64,000 nucleotides of DNA from Ahrensia sp. (GCA_028817895.1 JAPPOQ010000033.1:186001-250000), one strand, 5' to 3'. Positions 20,434-30,160 are shown, counted from the stretch's first letter. Translations and numbers: made by a program. Notes: generated by a model from the sequence alone, not told the origin.

Positions 20434-22755
20434 ATGAACGCACATACGCCCCTGCAATTCGGCAAGAAAATTGGCATGGGACAGGCCGTAACCCGCACGG
20501 AGGATGCCCAGTTCATCACCGGGGCAGGCCGCTACACCGATGATGTGAAGCGCGACAACGCACTGCATGCGGCGGTTCTGCGTTCGCCCTATGCCCATGC
20601 GAAATTCACCATTGGTGACTTGGACGTCGCCCGAGGCATGGCAGGCGTCCATCTGGTCATGACCGCGTCGGACATTGAGGGACATCCCGGCATAACCTGC
20701 CAGGCGGTCCAGCAGCAGATCGACGGCACAAAGCATCCCGTCAAGGATATCCCGCTGCTTTGTGCGGATACGGTTCGCCATGTGGGCGACGCTGTTGCTT
20801 TCGTCGTGGCGGAGTCAATTGCTCAGGCTCAGGAAGCAGCCGAGGCAATTGAGGTCGACTATGAAATGCTCGATCCGGCAATCGATACGGAAGGCGCGCT
20901 GGCCGATGATGCGCCTCCGGTCTACGAAGATCGCCCCAACAACATCGCCTTCGAGACGGAGCACGGCAATTCCGACAAGACCGCTGAAATTTTTGCAAAC
21001 GCACCGAAAGTGACAGAGCTCAAGCTCATCAACAATCGCCTGGTGTGCAACTATATGGAGATGCGCGGCTGCGTCGCCGAATGGTCGGATGAAGAAGATC
21101 GCTACACTTTGACGGTGGGTTCGCAGGGCGTGCACGGCATGCGTGACGCGATTACGCCCTGTCTAAAAGTCGACAAGGCGCAACTGCGAGTCATCACGCC
21201 GGATGTCGGCGGAGGGTTCGGCACCAAGGTCTTCGCCTATCGAGAATATCCGTTGGCTCTGCTGGCTGCCAAGGCTCTCGGTCGCCCGGTGAAGTGGCGT
21301 TGCGACCGCAGCGAGCATTTCGTGGCTGATGCGCATGGCCGCGACAATGTCGTCACCATGAGAATGGCTATGGACGAGAATGGTCGCTTCCTTGCGCTCG
21401 ATGTTGATTTGATCGCCGCCATGGGCGCCTATCTGCATCAGTTCGCGCCCTACATTCCAACGCTTGGAACCACGATTGCGACGGGGGTCTACGATATTCC
21501 GGCCTGTCGCTTTCACATTCGCGGGGTCTACACTCACACCACGCCGACCGATGCCTATCGCGGCGCCGGGCGCCCCGAAGCGATCTATGCGTTGGAACGC
21601 CTGGTCGATCAATGCGCGCGCGATATGAGCATGAAGCCGGATGAGATTCGTCGGTTGAACGCGATTCCGGACAGCGCCTTCCCGTACAAGACCGTGTTCG
21701 GTCGTACCTACGACACCGGCGAAGTCACCGCCCATATGGATCAGTGTATGAAAGTTGCAGATTGGGACGGCTTCGACACACGCGCGGAAGAGTCTCGCAA
21801 ATCTGGCAAACTGCGCGGCATCGGCATGTCGACCTATATCGAAGCCTGCGCCTTTGCTGGTTCCGAACCGGCAAAGCTGGAACTCAAAGACGACGGCACG
21901 GTCCAACTGCTCATCGGCACCCAGTCGAACGGACAGGGGCACAAGACGGCCTACGCACAGTTTGTGGCTGAGGCGCTTGACCTCGATATGGGGTCGATCG
22001 AGGTGCGCCAGGGCGACACCGATGAATTGGAGAGTGGCGGCGGCACCGGTGGTTCGCGCTCCATCCCATTGGGCGGCGTTTCTGTGCAGCGCGGCAGCCA
22101 GGCGCTGGCCGAGATGATCAAGGAAGCAGCGGCAGAGAAGCTGGAAGCCTCTGTTGGCGATCTGGAACTGTCTGAAGGCAGTGTTCGCATCGTGGGAACC
22201 GACCGCAAGCTCACCTTTGCTGACGTGGCAGCGGCAACATCTGAGACGCTCAAGGCCACTGGTGAGTTCAAACAGGCGGAAGCGACATATCCAAACGGCA
22301 CGCATATCTGCGAAGTCGAGGTTGATGAGGCGACGGGCGAGACGCAGGTCGTCAAATACACGATCGTCGATGATTTCGGTGCAACCGTGAACCCGATCTT
22401 GCTGGCCGGTCAGGTGCATGGCGGGGTGGTGCAGTCCATCGGCCAGTGCATTATGGAAGAGACGGTCTATGACGATGACGGCCAGCTGATTTCGGCAAGC
22501 TTCATGGATTATCGCATGCCGCGGGCGGAAGACATCCCAGACTTTCACTTCGAAACACGCAATGTGCCTTCGACAACCAATGCGCTCGGCATCAAGGGTG
22601 CAGGCGAAGCCGGAACCATTGGCGCAACGCCCTGCGTGATGAATGCGATTGTAGATGCGGTTTATCGCAGCCACGGCATCGAACATGTCGACATGCCGGT
22701 GACCCCGCAATCGATGTGGCAGCTGATGTCTCAGGCGGCAAAGAAGGCAGCGTGA
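20434..22755 (+). CDS. Xanthine dehydrogenase/CO dehydrogenase-family molybdopterin-binding large subunit (form II CoxL-like)
   Basis: 'DVGGGFGTKVFAYREYPLALLAAKALGRPVKW', 'AYRGAGRPEAIY' (form II-type motif), 'GSGGGTGGSRS'-type loop, C-terminal 'GIKGAGEAGTIGATP' with active-site Glu. Confidence 0.9.
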   Translation: MNAHTPLQFGKKIGMGQAVTRTEDAQFITGAGRYTDDVKRDNALHAAVLRSPYAHAKFTIGDLDVARGMAGVHLVMTASDIEGHPGITCQAVQQQIDGTKHPVKDIPLLCADTVRHVGDAVAFVVAESIAQAQEAAEAIEVDYEMLDPAIDTEGALADDAPPVYEDRPNNIAFETEHGNSDKTAEIFANAPKVTELKLINNRLVCNYMEMRGCVAEWSDEEDRYTLTVGSQGVHGMRDAITPCLKVDKAQLRVITPDVGGGFGTKVFAYREYPLALLAAKALGRPVKWRCDRSEHFVADAHGRDNVVTMRMAMDENGRFLALDVDLIAAMGAYLHQFAPYIPTLGTTIATGVYDIPACRFHIRGVYTHTTPTDAYRGAGRPEAIYALERLVDQCARDMSMKPDEIRRLNAIPDSAFPYKTVFGRTYDTGEVTAHMDQCMKVADWDGFDTRAEESRKSGKLRGIGMSTYIEACAFAGSEPAKLELKDDGTVQLLIGTQSNGQGHKTAYAQFVAEALDLDMGSIEVRQGDTDELESGGGTGGSRSIPLGGVSVQRGSQALAEMIKEAAAEKLEASVGDLELSEGSVRIVGTDRKLTFADVAAATSETLKATGEFKQAEATYPNGTHICEVEVDEATGETQVVKYTIVDDFGATVNPILLAGQVHGGVVQSIGQCIMEETVYDDDGQLISASFMDYRMPRAEDIPDFHFETRNVPSTTNALGIKGAGEAGTIGATPCVMNAIVDAVYRSHGIEHVDMPVTPQSMWQLMSQAAKKAA

Positions 22756-22799
22756 CGCTGTAACTTGCTTCGCGCTGTTTGAACCGCTATCTCGCGATC

Positions 22800-22889
22800 A
22801 CTCTCATGGAGGTGCCGGAGGTCGGCTGAGAGGTGTGACGACACCAACTCCTTGAACCTGATCCGGTTCGCACCGGCGGAGGGAATGGG
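22800..22889 (+). ncRNA. TPP riboswitch (THI box) upstream of thiM
   Basis: 'ggaggtgccggaggtcggCTGAGAggtgtgacgacaccaactCCTTGAACCTGATccggttcgcaccggCGGAGGGAA': hallmark CUGAGA and CUUGAACCUGAU...GGAGGGAA elements. Confidence 0.95.
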
Positions 22890-23663
22890 ATGGTCGTGCA
22901 CCACTCAGCAATCGATGGCAAAAGACTGGCAGACTGTGTGGACGCGTTTCGCAGGCGACGTCCACATGTCCATTGCATCACAAACGCCGTCGCGCAGCAC
23001 TTCACCGCCAATGTGCTTCTGGCGGCGGGTGCTACACCGTCCATGACCATCAATCGTTCTGAAATCTCCGATTTTGTGCTCACTGCCGACGCGTTGCTGA
23101 TCAACCTTGGCACGATGGACGATGAGCGCAGCAAAGCGTCGGCGATCGCTGTGCAAGTGGCCAGTGCAATTGGCAAGCCTTGGGCGATGGACCCGGTCTT
23201 CGCCCACGCCTCAACTTCCAGGCTCCAGATCGCGAAGCACCTGTTGCGCAAAGGGCCCGATCTGGTGCGCTGCAACGCAACTGAGGCCGCCGCGCTTTTT
23301 GCGGAAAGCTCGTTTGAAAACAATGGTCAAGAGCACCCAGAAGATCTGAAGGGTTGCCTGGCGATCACGGGAGAAGTGGATCACCTGTCCACGCCAGAGA
23401 CAAATGTTGCCGTACATAATGGATCGCCGCTTATGGACCGTGTGACAGCAATGGGATGCGCATTGACCGCTCTTGCAGTCGGATTTCTGCCTCTGGATGA
23501 GGAGCCGATCGTCTGTGTTGCGGCAGCGCACTGTCTTTTCGGTCTTGCGGGCGAGACAGCGGTGGTTCGATCCTCCGGTCCCGGCAGTTTTGCGAGCAAT
23601 TTTCTCGATGCGTTGCACACTCTGTCAGGCGAAGACATTGGAGCTGGAGCGCAGCTGTCATGA
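22890..23663 (+). CDS. thiM: Hydroxyethylthiazole kinase
   Basis: 'RPHVHCITNAVAQHFTANVLLAAGATPSM', 'WAMDPVFAH', 'AMGCALTALAVGFL'; directly after the TPP riboswitch. Confidence 0.93.
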   Translation: MVVHHSAIDGKRLADCVDAFRRRRPHVHCITNAVAQHFTANVLLAAGATPSMTINRSEISDFVLTADALLINLGTMDDERSKASAIAVQVASAIGKPWAMDPVFAHASTSRLQIAKHLLRKGPDLVRCNATEAAALFAESSFENNGQEHPEDLKGCLAITGEVDHLSTPETNVAVHNGSPLMDRVTAMGCALTALAVGFLPLDEEPIVCVAAAHCLFGLAGETAVVRSSGPGSFASNFLDALHTLSGEDIGAGAQLS

Positions 23664-24307
23664 CCACTTGCGACATCTCTCTCTATGCAATTCTGGACCC
23701 GGCGCGAACCCGCGACCGGCCCTTGGCTCAGATGGCCTCCGCAGCCGCGCGCGGCGGGGCGACCATCCTGCAATATCGTGACAAATCTGCCGACACGCGC
23801 ACTTTGATCGACAATGCTCGCACAATTCGCGAAGCACTGGCACCGTACGACATTCCCCTGCTGATCAATGACCGTGTTGATGTCGCTCTGGCGGTGGGAG
23901 CCGCGGGAGTGCATGTCGGACAATGCGACATGGCGCCTCTCGATGCCCGGAGGTTGCTCGGTGACGATGCGATCATCGGTTTGACAATCAAAACGCAGGA
24001 TCACGCGCGAGCGGCACCCACGGAGCTGTTGGACTATGTCTGCATCGGCGGTGTGTTTGACACACTGTCGAAAGAAAATCGCCAATCGATCGGTCTGGAT
24101 GGTTGGCGTGATGTCGCGCAGCATTTCAGGACGGCTGCACCGAAAATGCCGGTGGGGGCTATCGCGGGAATTGATGCGGACAACGTGGTTTCCGTTCTGG
24201 ATGCAGGAGCGGACGGCGTTGCCATCATATCCGCCATATTCATGGCCGATGACGTGGAGGCCGCAACACGCCATTTGCGCAAAGCAGTCGAGGAAGCACA
24301 AAAATGA
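23660..24307 (+). CDS. thiE: Thiamine phosphate synthase
   Basis: 'GGATILQYRDKSADTR', 'LLINDRVDVALAVGAAGVHVGQCDM', 'GGVFDTLSKEN'; ATGA overlap with thiM. Confidence 0.95.
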   Translation: MTTCDISLYAILDPARTRDRPLAQMASAAARGGATILQYRDKSADTRTLIDNARTIREALAPYDIPLLINDRVDVALAVGAAGVHVGQCDMAPLDARRLLGDDAIIGLTIKTQDHARAAPTELLDYVCIGGVFDTLSKENRQSIGLDGWRDVAQHFRTAAPKMPVGAIAGIDADNVVSVLDAGADGVAIISAIFMADDVEAATRHLRKAVEEAQK

Positions 24308-25110
24308 CCGCGACAGCCCTGACAATTGCTGGTTCGGATTCCGGCGGGGGAGCCGGCATTCAGGCCGATCTGAAAACCTTCTCGGCCCTGGGCGTTTACG
24401 GCACCAGCGTCATCACCGCTTTGACCGCTCAGAACACGCGCGGCGTTTCGGCGATCCATGACGTTCCAGCCGACTTTGTCGAAGCGCAGCTGGCTGCGGT
24501 GTTCGATGACATCGTGGTTGACGCGGTCAAGATTGGCATGCTCTCACAGCCGGACATCATTGCGGCGGTTGCCGATGGTGTTCGCGACTATGAGCCGGAT
24601 TTTGTCGTGCTCGATCCGGTCATGGTTGCAGAAAGCGGAGATGCGCTGATCGCTGACATTGCGGTCGCATCTCTCGTTGAGAAGCTGTTTCCGCTGGCGG
24701 ATCTCATAACGCCCAATCTGCATGAGGCAGCACGTTTGCTTGACACCGACATCGCGACAGACCGCGATGAAATGGAGGAGCAGGTTGGTGCGCTTATCGA
24801 TCTTGGCGCTCATGCGGTGTTGCTCAAGGGCGGTCACGCGCAGGGCAAGAAAGCGGAGGACCTGCTGCTGACGCGCGAGGGGCTGCTGCAATGGTTCACC
24901 TCGCCCTTCGTCAAAACCAAGAACACGCATGGGACAGGCTGCACCCTATCATCCGCCATCGCGGCGCGCATGGCATTGGGCGATGAATTGGAAGAGGCGA
25001 TGAGCTTTGCCAAAACCTGGTTGTCGAAAGCCATCGCAGCGTCCGACACGCTGGATATTGGAGAGGGCGCAGGACCGGTCCACCACTTTCACGCCATCTG
25101 GAAGGACTGA
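24304..25110 (+). CDS. thiD: Hydroxymethylpyrimidine/phosphomethylpyrimidine kinase
   Basis: 'ALTIAGSDSGGGAGIQADLKTFSALGVYGTSVITALTAQNT', 'NTHGTGCTLSSAIAA'; ATGA overlap with thiE. Confidence 0.97.
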   Translation: MTATALTIAGSDSGGGAGIQADLKTFSALGVYGTSVITALTAQNTRGVSAIHDVPADFVEAQLAAVFDDIVVDAVKIGMLSQPDIIAAVADGVRDYEPDFVVLDPVMVAESGDALIADIAVASLVEKLFPLADLITPNLHEAARLLDTDIATDRDEMEEQVGALIDLGAHAVLLKGGHAQGKKAEDLLLTREGLLQWFTSPFVKTKNTHGTGCTLSSAIAARMALGDELEEAMSFAKTWLSKAIAASDTLDIGEGAGPVHHFHAIWKD

Positions 25111-25114
25111 CTGC

Positions 25115-26188
25115 ATGACGAAAACGACACGGCGCGCGGCTCTCGCAGGCCTGGCCACTGCGCCAGCCATGGCGCTTGCTTCACCATCCATCGCGCAATC
25201 GGTGATCGAATGGCGCATGGTGACGTCTTGGCCCAAAAACCTGCCTGGCCCCGGCGTGACGGCGCAGCGGCTGGCCGATTTCGTCACAACCATGTCCGGT
25301 GGTCGGCTGAGGGTAACGCTTTACGCAGCAGGCGAAATTGTGCCGCCTCTTGAGGTGTTTTCCGCAGTTTCGGATGGTGTCGCGCAAATGGCGCACACGG
25401 CTGCTCTGTTTTGGGGCGGAAAAGTGCCCGCTGCTCCGTTGTTCACCGCAGGGCCATTCGGCCTCACCCCGATTGAGCACATCACATGGATCGACCACGG
25501 GGGCGGGCAGGCGATCTGGGATGAGCTCTACGCTCCGCATGGCATCAAGCCGTTCATGGCGGGCAATACGGGCTTTCAGATGGGCGGTTGGTTCAAGCGC
25601 GAATTGCAGTCGCTTGCCGATCTGGATGGACTGAAAATCCGCATGCCCGGCCTCGGCGGTGCTGTAATGCGCAAGCTTGGTGCTGCCCCCGTCACGCTGC
25701 CCCCGGGTGAAATTCTCACCGCCCTGCAAACCGGCGTGATCGATGCAACCGAATTTCTGGGGCCATCGAGCGACTTCGCGATGGGATTCTACAAGGCCGC
25801 CAAGTTCTACTACGCGCCAGGTTTCCACGAGCCCAACGGCACGGGCGAGGCGCTCGTTTCAAAACAGGCCCTTGCGGATCTTTCGGACGACCTCCAGCAC
25901 ATCGTGGCGCAGGCTTGCGCGGCGGAGAACATTCGTGCCTTGGGTGAATCAGAATGGCAGAATGCGCAACGCCTACGCACGCTTGTCGAAGAGAAGGGCG
26001 TCGAACTGCGCGACTATCCTGCGGATATCATTGAGGCCGCCAGATCCGCGACCGAGGAAGTGCTCGATGAACTTGCCGCGACCGATGCGCTGACCGCACG
26101 TGCGGTTGAGAGTTATCGCGCCGCATCACGCCACCTCAACAGCTGGTCGAGAACGTCTATCCAGAAGTTTCTCGCGGCGCGCGCTTAA
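25115..26188 (+). CDS. TRAP transporter substrate-binding protein (DctP/TakP-like) with Tat-type signal
   Basis: 'TKTTRRAALAGLATAPAMALASPSIAQ' twin-arginine leader; 'WRMVTSWPKNLPGPG...GGRLRVTLYAAGEIVPPLEVFSAVSDG', 'DGLKIRMPGLGG'. Confidence 0.9.
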   Translation: MTKTTRRAALAGLATAPAMALASPSIAQSVIEWRMVTSWPKNLPGPGVTAQRLADFVTTMSGGRLRVTLYAAGEIVPPLEVFSAVSDGVAQMAHTAALFWGGKVPAAPLFTAGPFGLTPIEHITWIDHGGGQAIWDELYAPHGIKPFMAGNTGFQMGGWFKRELQSLADLDGLKIRMPGLGGAVMRKLGAAPVTLPPGEILTALQTGVIDATEFLGPSSDFAMGFYKAAKFYYAPGFHEPNGTGEALVSKQALADLSDDLQHIVAQACAAENIRALGESEWQNAQRLRTLVEEKGVELRDYPADIIEAARSATEEVLDELAATDALTARAVESYRAASRHLNSWSRTSIQKFLAARA

Positions 26189-27525
26189 GAACGCTTTTCT
26201 TCCTCCTGGCCCGCATAGCTCGTCGGAATATCGACGGGCGGTGGCATGGGCGGCAGCTCATCATCGTCTTCCAGACGATAGGCGTCTGGCGTAGACCTCG
26301 GGTCCAGCGCATAGCTTTCCGGCGTTTGCGTGCGGGCCGATCCGGTTGCGCGGAAATCGGTGCGGTCGACCTCACTTGCGCGGGCGCGGCGGAATGTTCT
26401 GTAGAGCGCATAGGCCGCAAAGATGATATGGGCGAGCGTGGTGGTGGTGAACACGCCTGATGGACCGAAAATCTCCATCAATTGCGCAGTGAGGAGTGGC
26501 CCCACCATGGTTCCGAAGCCGTAGAGGATCAGCAGGCCGCTCGAAATTTTCACGAAACTGTCGGCATCCGCATAGTCATTGGCATGCGCGACCGCGAGCG
26601 AATAGACCGAATAAATCACGCCACCGTAAGCAAAGACGCAAATGAAGAAGAGCGTGTCCAGGCTTCCGGCATTGGTGAGAACAGTCATGATGGAGCCGAA
26701 CAAAACCCCGATAACTCCTGCCAGCACCATGACGTAGCGGCGGTCGATCATATCCGAGAGCCTTCCCAGCGGATATTGAAAGACGATGGAACCGCCCATC
26801 GCAACGGCAAGCAGCGAGGCGATTGCGGCACTGCCAAACCCAACCTGCTGGCCAAAAACCGGCCCAAAATTTGTCCATGCGGCGGAGATCACACCCGACA
26901 TGATGGCCCCAACCGCCGCCGCTGGTGAATTGCGAAACAGGCCCGGCAGGTCGAGCTTCACATCGGTCAACGGGGCAGGGGACTGCGCCGTGGAAAGCGC
27001 AGTTGGGACCACGGCCAATGCGTAAAGGATCGCGCCGATCATGAAGAGCGTCTGTGTGGTCGGCGAGGCGATCACCAGCATGTATTGGCCAGCCGCCATC
27101 GCGACCATTGTGGTGATGGCGTAAATTGAAAACATCTGACCGCGTGCATCGTTTGAAACGCGTTCGTTTAGCCAGCTTTCCGCGACCATATAGCAACCAG
27201 CAAAGCAGAAGCCAGCCAAAGCGCGCAGGACGATCCAAAACAGCGCTTCCACAACCAGCCCGTTCAGCAAAACGCTGATCGATAGAAGAGCGACCAGCGT
27301 GCTGAAGGTACGCACATGGCCCGCCCGCCGCACCAGACGTGGCACGATGATGCATCCCACCGTAAAGCCGATGGCCCAGCCAGTGCCGATCCAGCCGAGT
27401 TCGAATGCGCTGAAGCCTTCGATTTCACCGCGCACTGGAATGACGATGGCCTGCAAGCCACCGCCAAGCATGAGAAAGATCATGCTGCCAAGAAGCGCGA
27501 GAATGGGAACGATCTGCCGCGTCAT
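26185..27525 (-). CDS. MFS transporter
   Basis: Twelve-helix-type hydrophobic profile, 'GWAIGFTVGCIIVPRLVRRAGHVRTF', 'GRLSDMIDRRYVM'; start at MTRQIVPILALLGS. Confidence 0.9.
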   Translation of the reverse strand: MTRQIVPILALLGSMIFLMLGGGLQAIVIPVRGEIEGFSAFELGWIGTGWAIGFTVGCIIVPRLVRRAGHVRTFSTLVALLSISVLLNGLVVEALFWIVLRALAGFCFAGCYMVAESWLNERVSNDARGQMFSIYAITTMVAMAAGQYMLVIASPTTQTLFMIGAILYALAVVPTALSTAQSPAPLTDVKLDLPGLFRNSPAAAVGAIMSGVISAAWTNFGPVFGQQVGFGSAAIASLLAVAMGGSIVFQYPLGRLSDMIDRRYVMVLAGVIGVLFGSIMTVLTNAGSLDTLFFICVFAYGGVIYSVYSLAVAHANDYADADSFVKISSGLLILYGFGTMVGPLLTAQLMEIFGPSGVFTTTTLAHIIFAAYALYRTFRRARASEVDRTDFRATGSARTQTPESYALDPRSTPDAYRLEDDDELPPMPPPVDIPTSYAGQEEEKRS

Positions 27526-27634
27526 GGGCTGTTCGCACTTCCGATGATGTAGTGCAGCATGCTGCAAATCGCCAAGTTGGCGAGATCTGCTCTAAATCGC
27601 GGCGCGACGAGCGCCTATCCCATGATGCGACACC

Positions 27635-28498
27635 TTATGTCTGTTTTGTTTGGGTATCCGCAGTTTCTTGCAGCCTTCTGGAGAGATTGAGCAGATCTCG
27701 CCAAGCATATCGCTTCTGCGCCGGCTGGCGCAGCAGAAAGGCAGGATGAAAGCTTGGCAGTGCTGGGATTGTTCTCTCACCCGCCTCAACCTCTTTCCAT
27801 GCGCCACGCAGGCGGGTGATACCGTCCGAGGTTTCAAGCAGGGCCTGCGACGGCGTGTTGCCGAGAAGAAGCAGCGTGTCGGGCGCCGCAAGTTCGATGT
27901 GACGGCGAATGAAGGGCAAGCAAATGTCCGTCTCTGCGGGTGTCGGCTTGCGATTGCCCGGTGGACGCCACGGAATGATGTTTGAGATATAGACCTTCGT
28001 GCGATCCAGACCGATTGCGGCAAGCATCTTGTCAAGCAGCTGGCCTGATCGACCCACAAAGGGCAGGCCCTGGGCATCCTCGTCCGCACCGGGCCCTTCG
28101 CCCACAATCATCAAACGGGCCAGTGGACTTCCATCAGCAAATACGGTGGAGCGGGCGCCAAATTTCAGGTTGCAGCCCTCAAAGCCGAGCATGGCTTCGC
28201 GCAACTCTTCCAACGAAGAGGCCTGCGCCGCAAGGGCCATCGCATCTTCGACTGCTTGGGTGTTCGGTATGGCCAGTTGAGGCGAGGGCACCCCAAGGTT
28301 TGGCGGTCTGTCGGCTGGTGAGGGTATCGCGCTGCTGGTTTGCCGCCTTGTCGCAGCTTGTCGCGACTTCTCTATCGACTTGAGCTTTGCCTCATGCTCA
28401 GCAAAGCGGTTGACCGGTTCATCGCGCAAGGGGACATCGACCCCGGCATCGGCATACCAGGCCAAGAGCTCTTCAAGGCGAACGGGTTCTGTCGACAT
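27635..28498 (-). CDS. Uracil-DNA glycosylase family protein (type 4/5-like)
   Basis: 'LMIVGEGPGADEDAQGLPFVGRSGQLLDKMLAAIGLDRTKVYISNIIPWRPPGNRKPT', 'LLLLGNTPSQALL', 'IPALPSFHPAFLLRQP'. Confidence 0.92.
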   Translation of the reverse strand: MSTEPVRLEELLAWYADAGVDVPLRDEPVNRFAEHEAKLKSIEKSRQAATRRQTSSAIPSPADRPPNLGVPSPQLAIPNTQAVEDAMALAAQASSLEELREAMLGFEGCNLKFGARSTVFADGSPLARLMIVGEGPGADEDAQGLPFVGRSGQLLDKMLAAIGLDRTKVYISNIIPWRPPGNRKPTPAETDICLPFIRRHIELAAPDTLLLLGNTPSQALLETSDGITRLRGAWKEVEAGERTIPALPSFHPAFLLRQPAQKRYAWRDLLNLSRRLQETADTQTKQT

Positions 28499-28611
28499 GG
28501 TCCTTCCTTACGATGTCAACATAGGGTGCGGTGTGCGCCCGCAAAAGGCCAGTTGGCGAGCCTGTGAATTTTCGTCTTGCTGTTGGCTGCTGTCAGCGCT
28601 GTATTGCAGAT

Positions 28612-30138
28612 ATGACTGCGCGCAAATTCAATCGCTTGTACGAACTGCTTTGCGACAAGGCACATGCCGCACCGAACGATGTCGGCCTCATCGACATTGA
28701 CGGCACCGCCACAACCTACGGAGAGTGGGAAAGCTCGGTCCAGCAAACCGCAAAACAACTCAGGGAATCAGGTTTGCGCCCGGGTGATCGCATGATGTTG
28801 ATTGCCGAAAACTGCGCTGCTTATGTGATCCACGTTTTCGCCGCCTGGCATTGCGGGGCATGGGTGATGCCCGTCAACGCCCGCATGAGCGATGGGGAGA
28901 TTGACCGTCTTGTCGCCCATGCCCAGCCCAGATTGATCGTTGCCACCTCAGCAGCATCGCAACCCGCGCGCAATCATGCCCAACGGCTGGGTGCGTCGCA
29001 GCACGCAGATGTCGCTATAGCGTCGCAAATGAACGTCAAGCAGGAGCCTGTCTTCGACGGACCCGATGAGCAAGTCGCCGCTTTGATGTACACGACGGGC
29101 ACAACCGGCGACCCCAAGGGCGTCATGCTCTCGCATGCGAGCCTTGAATGGTATGCGCGGGTGTCCTCGCAGTTTCGCGACATGACTCCGGCGGACCACG
29201 CCTATTGTCCGTTGCCGCTCACCCACATTTATGGTTTCGGCAATGCACTGCTCGGCAATCTTTGCGCGGGGGCAAAACTTGAACTCGCGCTGCGCTTTGA
29301 TTGCGCCGCGACATTCGATGCGATTGAGCGCGGTGCGACGGTTTTGCCGGCCGTTCCGGCCATGTATGCGCATCTTTTGGACTATGCACAGGAGAAAGGC
29401 TGGCAGAAAGCACCACCCAATCGGCTGCGCTACATCATGACAGGCGGAGCGCCGCTTGATCCGGACTGGAAGCGCCGTGTCGAGGCGTTTTTCGATCTGC
29501 CGCTCAACAATGGCTACGGCATGACGGAATGCTCTCCAGGCATCGCCTCTTCGAAGGGCATCGTGTTCGACCCGGCAAAGCCCGATGATGTGAGCTGCGG
29601 CCCGCCATTGCCCGATCTCGAAGTGCGCATTGTACCGCCGCCGGGGCAGGACTGCCTCGCAGATGGGGTCGGCGAGATCGTCGTGCGCGGGCCAAACATC
29701 ATGCTTGGCTATTACAAGAACCCGCAGGCCACCGCCCAGGTGCTTGAAGAAGACGGCACTTTTCACACGGGCGATCTCGGCCATTTCGACGATTTGGGCC
29801 GTCTGCATTTGGACGGTCGCTGCAAGGAACTGATCATCCGTTCGGGCTTCAATGTCTATCCGCCGGAGGTCGAGGCCGCGCTGACCAAACACCCCGCTGT
29901 CACATTGGCAGCTGTGATCGGCCGTAAGGTTCCGGGCAACGAGGAAGTGCTTGCTTTTGTCCAAAGGGTGCCCAGCGCCGATGTGAGAGAGGAAGAACTG
30001 GTCGCATTTCTCAAAGACGAGATCGCACCCTATAAGCGGCCATCCCGCATTATCATTGTTGATGCATTGCCGGTCTCATCTGCCAACAAGGTTTTCAAGC
30101 ACAAGCTGATCAATCAATTCGCAGACCGGTTGAATTGA
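28612..30138 (+). CDS. Class I adenylate-forming enzyme (acyl-CoA synthetase/AMP-ligase)
   Basis: 'ALMYTTGTTGDPKGVMLSH', 'NNGYGMTECSPG', 'FHTGDLGHFDDLGRLHLDGRCKELIIRSGFNVYPPEVE'. Confidence 0.93.
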   Translation: MTARKFNRLYELLCDKAHAAPNDVGLIDIDGTATTYGEWESSVQQTAKQLRESGLRPGDRMMLIAENCAAYVIHVFAAWHCGAWVMPVNARMSDGEIDRLVAHAQPRLIVATSAASQPARNHAQRLGASQHADVAIASQMNVKQEPVFDGPDEQVAALMYTTGTTGDPKGVMLSHASLEWYARVSSQFRDMTPADHAYCPLPLTHIYGFGNALLGNLCAGAKLELALRFDCAATFDAIERGATVLPAVPAMYAHLLDYAQEKGWQKAPPNRLRYIMTGGAPLDPDWKRRVEAFFDLPLNNGYGMTECSPGIASSKGIVFDPAKPDDVSCGPPLPDLEVRIVPPPGQDCLADGVGEIVVRGPNIMLGYYKNPQATAQVLEEDGTFHTGDLGHFDDLGRLHLDGRCKELIIRSGFNVYPPEVEAALTKHPAVTLAAVIGRKVPGNEEVLAFVQRVPSADVREEELVAFLKDEIAPYKRPSRIIIVDALPVSSANKVFKHKLINQFADRLN

Positions 30139-30160
30139 TGGCGGCGGGTCGAAGACCCGG

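Noticed and set aside
21163-22710. 515-aa minus-strand ORF opposite the CoxL-like gene
   Set aside because: Antisense of a well-supported molybdoenzyme; Cys/His/Arg-rich composition typical of high-GC shadow frames.
28948-29964. 338-aa minus-strand ORF opposite the AMP-ligase at 28612
   Set aside because: Antisense shadow of a clear adenylate-forming enzyme.
30145-30159. CGGGTC-GAA-GACCCG hairpin between two convergent genes as a terminator
   Set aside because: 6-bp stem with no U-tract on either strand; too weak to call.
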